A stretch of DNA of 7,975 nucleotides from Spirochaetaceae bacterium. Its GTDB lineage: Bacteria > Spirochaetota > Spirochaetia > B11-G9. Below, one piece after another: positions 7,356 through 7,975 of the stretch (the first letter of the stretch is position 1; each line of letters begins with the position of its first letter). The notes below the pieces were generated by a model. It had not been told where the DNA came from, made no database searches, and was given only the letters and a program-made list of their open reading frames with translations. The position numbers and the translations under genes are program-made. The DNA is taken from assembly GCA_030600745.1 (NCBI GenBank), contig JAUVLL010000142.1, positions 1 to 7,975 on the forward strand, given 5' to 3'.

Positions 7356-7608
7356 CTGCAACCTCCTTAAGTTGTTTTTCAATTTCTATTTTCTGAGCCA
7401 GGCCAAAACCAAGAGCGAGTCTTGTATCTCCTATTTTTACCGGTAATGCCTGACCCGGGGTCCCTGAAAGAATTTCAACATTGTTTCCCTGGTTTATCCC
7501 CACTGAGAGCATTTTTTCCTGAAAGGACCGTCCTCCATTCAGCTTTACTACTGTTCCTTTTTCGCCCTCTGACAGGAAAGAAAGGGGTAGCAATTTGTTT
7601 GCATCCAT
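7345..7608 (-). CDS. feoA: FeoA-family SH3-like protein, first gene of the feo operon
   Basis: An 87-residue FeoA-like protein. It shows PLSFLSEGEKGTVVKLNGGR, the FQEKMLSVGINQGN turn and DTRLALGFGLAQKIEI, followed by a short charged tail of about ten residues not found in the other two copies. The ATG at 7608 has AAAGGA about 8 bases upstream. In sequence it is closer to the feoA before the short feoB than to its direct neighbour, so it may be a paralogue that serves the other FeoB, or it may form a mixed FeoA complex. It leads the operon and is directly preceded by the TTAG-N6-CTAA palindrome. Confidence 0.9.
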   Translation of the reverse strand: MDANKLLPLSFLSEGEKGTVVKLNGGRSFQEKMLSVGINQGNNVEILSGTPGQALPVKIGDTRLALGFGLAQKIEIEKQLKEVADGR

Positions 7609-7625
7609 ATTATCTGTCCTTTAGT

Positions 7626-7645
7626 AAATTAGATTTGTCTAAGTT
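7626..7645. promoter_or_regulatory. palindromic operator TTAG-N6-CTAA before the first feo operon
   Basis: The plus strand reads AAATTAGATTTGTCTAAGTT. The inner 14 bases (7629-7642) form TTAGA-N4-TCTAA, and the outer AA/TT pairs extend the symmetry to 20 bases with one mismatched pair. It lies 18 bases before the feoA start and matches the layout of the operator at 3434-3449. From memory it resembles the AT-rich boxes of MntR/SloR/ScaR-type (DtxR-family) repressors more than a Fur box. The regulator is not in the window. Confidence 0.6.
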
Positions 7646-7650
7646 AAACG

Positions 7651-7656
7651 ATGATA
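7651..7656 (-). promoter_or_regulatory. candidate -10 box of the first feo operon
   Basis: TATCAT on the minus strand lies 8 bases upstream of the TTAG core, the same spacing as TAATAT to the operator of the second feo operon. The region 17 bases further upstream is a pure AT stretch with only a poor -35 (TTTATC). The call rests mainly on the matching geometry. Confidence 0.35.
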
Positions 7657-7693
7657 AACCTAATTAATTAAAAGATAAATAGCAAATAATAAA

Positions 7694-7846
7694 TTATCGG
7701 AGGATTTGTCTGTTTTTTTTGCATTCGCGTTCACAAAAATCACACGAATTCTTTTTCCCTGTCCATTTTAGATAGCAAGTTCGACCCAAAAAAGTGATGG
7801 ATAATACAATAATTACTATTCCTGTTATAATGCTTAATGTTTGCAA
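7694..7846 (-). CDS. small FeoB-associated-type Cys-rich membrane protein
   Basis: With a TTG start at 7846, AGGAG about 8 bases in front, this encodes 50 residues: one hydrophobic helix (about 4-21, SIITGIVIIVLSITFL) and then a basic tail with cysteines at 24, 35, 38 and 42 (C-x10-C-x2-C-x3-C). This is the plan of the FeoB-associated Cys-rich membrane proteins common beside feo genes; their job is not established, but iron handling or FeoB contact is suspected. A longer frame from the ATG at 7891 is possible, but that ATG sits inside the hairpin at 7874-7936 and lacks a ribosome site. The gene ends 85 bases before the first feoA, and that gap holds the operator. No convincing promoter lies between the hairpin and the start. 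Confidence 0.7.
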   Translation of the reverse strand: MQTLSIITGIVIIVLSITFLGRTCYLKWTGKKNSCDFCERECKKNRQILR

Positions 7847-7873
7847 TTTACACACTCCTATCCATTTTAATAA

Positions 7874-7936
7874 AAAAACCAGAGACTGCATAATCTGCTT
7901 TTCTTAATTTATCGGAAGCAGAAGTCTCTGGTTTTT
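7874..7936. terminator. long bidirectional hairpin terminator
   Basis: A perfect 14-base inverted repeat, AAAAACCAGAGACT at 7874-7887 and AGTCTCTGGTTTTT at 7923-7936, encloses a second perfect 7-base repeat, TCTGCTT (7894-7900) and AAGCAGA (7916-7922), with a 15-base loop and a 6-base bulge on one side. A run of T follows the stem on both strands, so it could terminate in either direction. On the minus strand it would end the gene coming from beyond 7975. Confidence 0.75.
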
Positions 7937-7954
7937 ACTATTCAGCTTTAGAAT

Positions 7955-7975
7955 TTACTCTATCGCCATTGCCTC
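7955..7975 (-). CDS. possible 3' end of an upstream gene (partial)
   Basis: From the window edge one frame reads EAMAIE and stops at TAA (7955-7957), 18 bases before the hairpin. A second frame reads GNGDRVNSKAE and stops at TAG (7938-7940), directly at the hairpin. The hairpin implies a gene ends here on the minus strand, but which frame is real cannot be decided from so few codons, and no function can be given. Confidence 0.3.
   Translation of the reverse strand, partial: EAMAIE

Noticed and set aside
7626..7645. Classic Fur box
   Set aside because: The site lacks GATAAT-type hexamers; its symmetry is TTAG-N6-CTAA, so I call only a generic metalloregulator operator.
1..7975. CRISPR array, insertion sequence, tRNA or rRNA
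   Set aside because: No regularly spaced repeats, transposase-like frames, terminal inverted repeats flanking a gene, or tRNA-like cloverleaf were noticed on either strand.

Overview
The window looks like a bacterial iron-acquisition island. Apart from one hairpin, everything that can be read lies on the minus strand, so gene order runs from high to low coordinates. The sequence is moderately AT-rich, with strong AGGAGG-type ribosome binding sites and many short stop/start overlaps. The combination of a FeoC-like protein, a small FeoB-associated Cys-rich membrane protein, stacked feoA genes and a PchR/YbtA-like AraC regulator fits an anaerobic or microaerophilic bacterium. Spirochaetota or a clostridial-type Firmicute are my best guesses, but the window has no taxonomic marker and this is inference only.

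Layout in transcription order. At 7955-7975 there may be the last codons of an upstream gene, followed by a long hairpin/terminator (7874-7936). Next comes a 50-residue Cys-rich single-pass membrane protein (7694-7846). The first Feo cluster follows: feoA (7345-7608), feoA (7107-7355), a full-length feoB of 769 residues (4798-7107), feoC (4569-4808) and an AraC-family activator (3577-4563). These five genes overlap or nearly touch, so they form one operon.

An intergenic region of about 160 bases (3417-3576) carries a good sigma70-type promoter and a palindrome. Behind it lies a second Feo cluster: a third feoA (3186-3416), a divergent short feoB of 571 residues (1474-3189), a possible 47-residue small ORF (1315-1458), and the first 449 residues of an ABC half-transporter (1-1348), cut by the window edge before its signature motif.

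Functionally, FeoA/FeoB/FeoC systems take up Fe(II) across the inner membrane. The AraC regulator resembles those that sense ferric siderophores, and the ABC half-transporter has the fused membrane/ATPase layout of siderophore-linked YbtP/IrtA-type transporters. The window therefore probably combines Fe(II) uptake with a siderophore-type Fe(III) route. The same palindrome type, TTAG-N6-CTAA, sits 8 bases downstream of a candidate -10 box in front of both feoA-led operons, which suggests one shared metal-responsive repressor.

The most unusual item is the second FeoB. Its G domain keeps G1, G2 and G3 but jumps directly from the segment after G3 to the end of the GDI (helical) domain. About 115 residues that include G4 and G5 are missing, with the reading frame intact.
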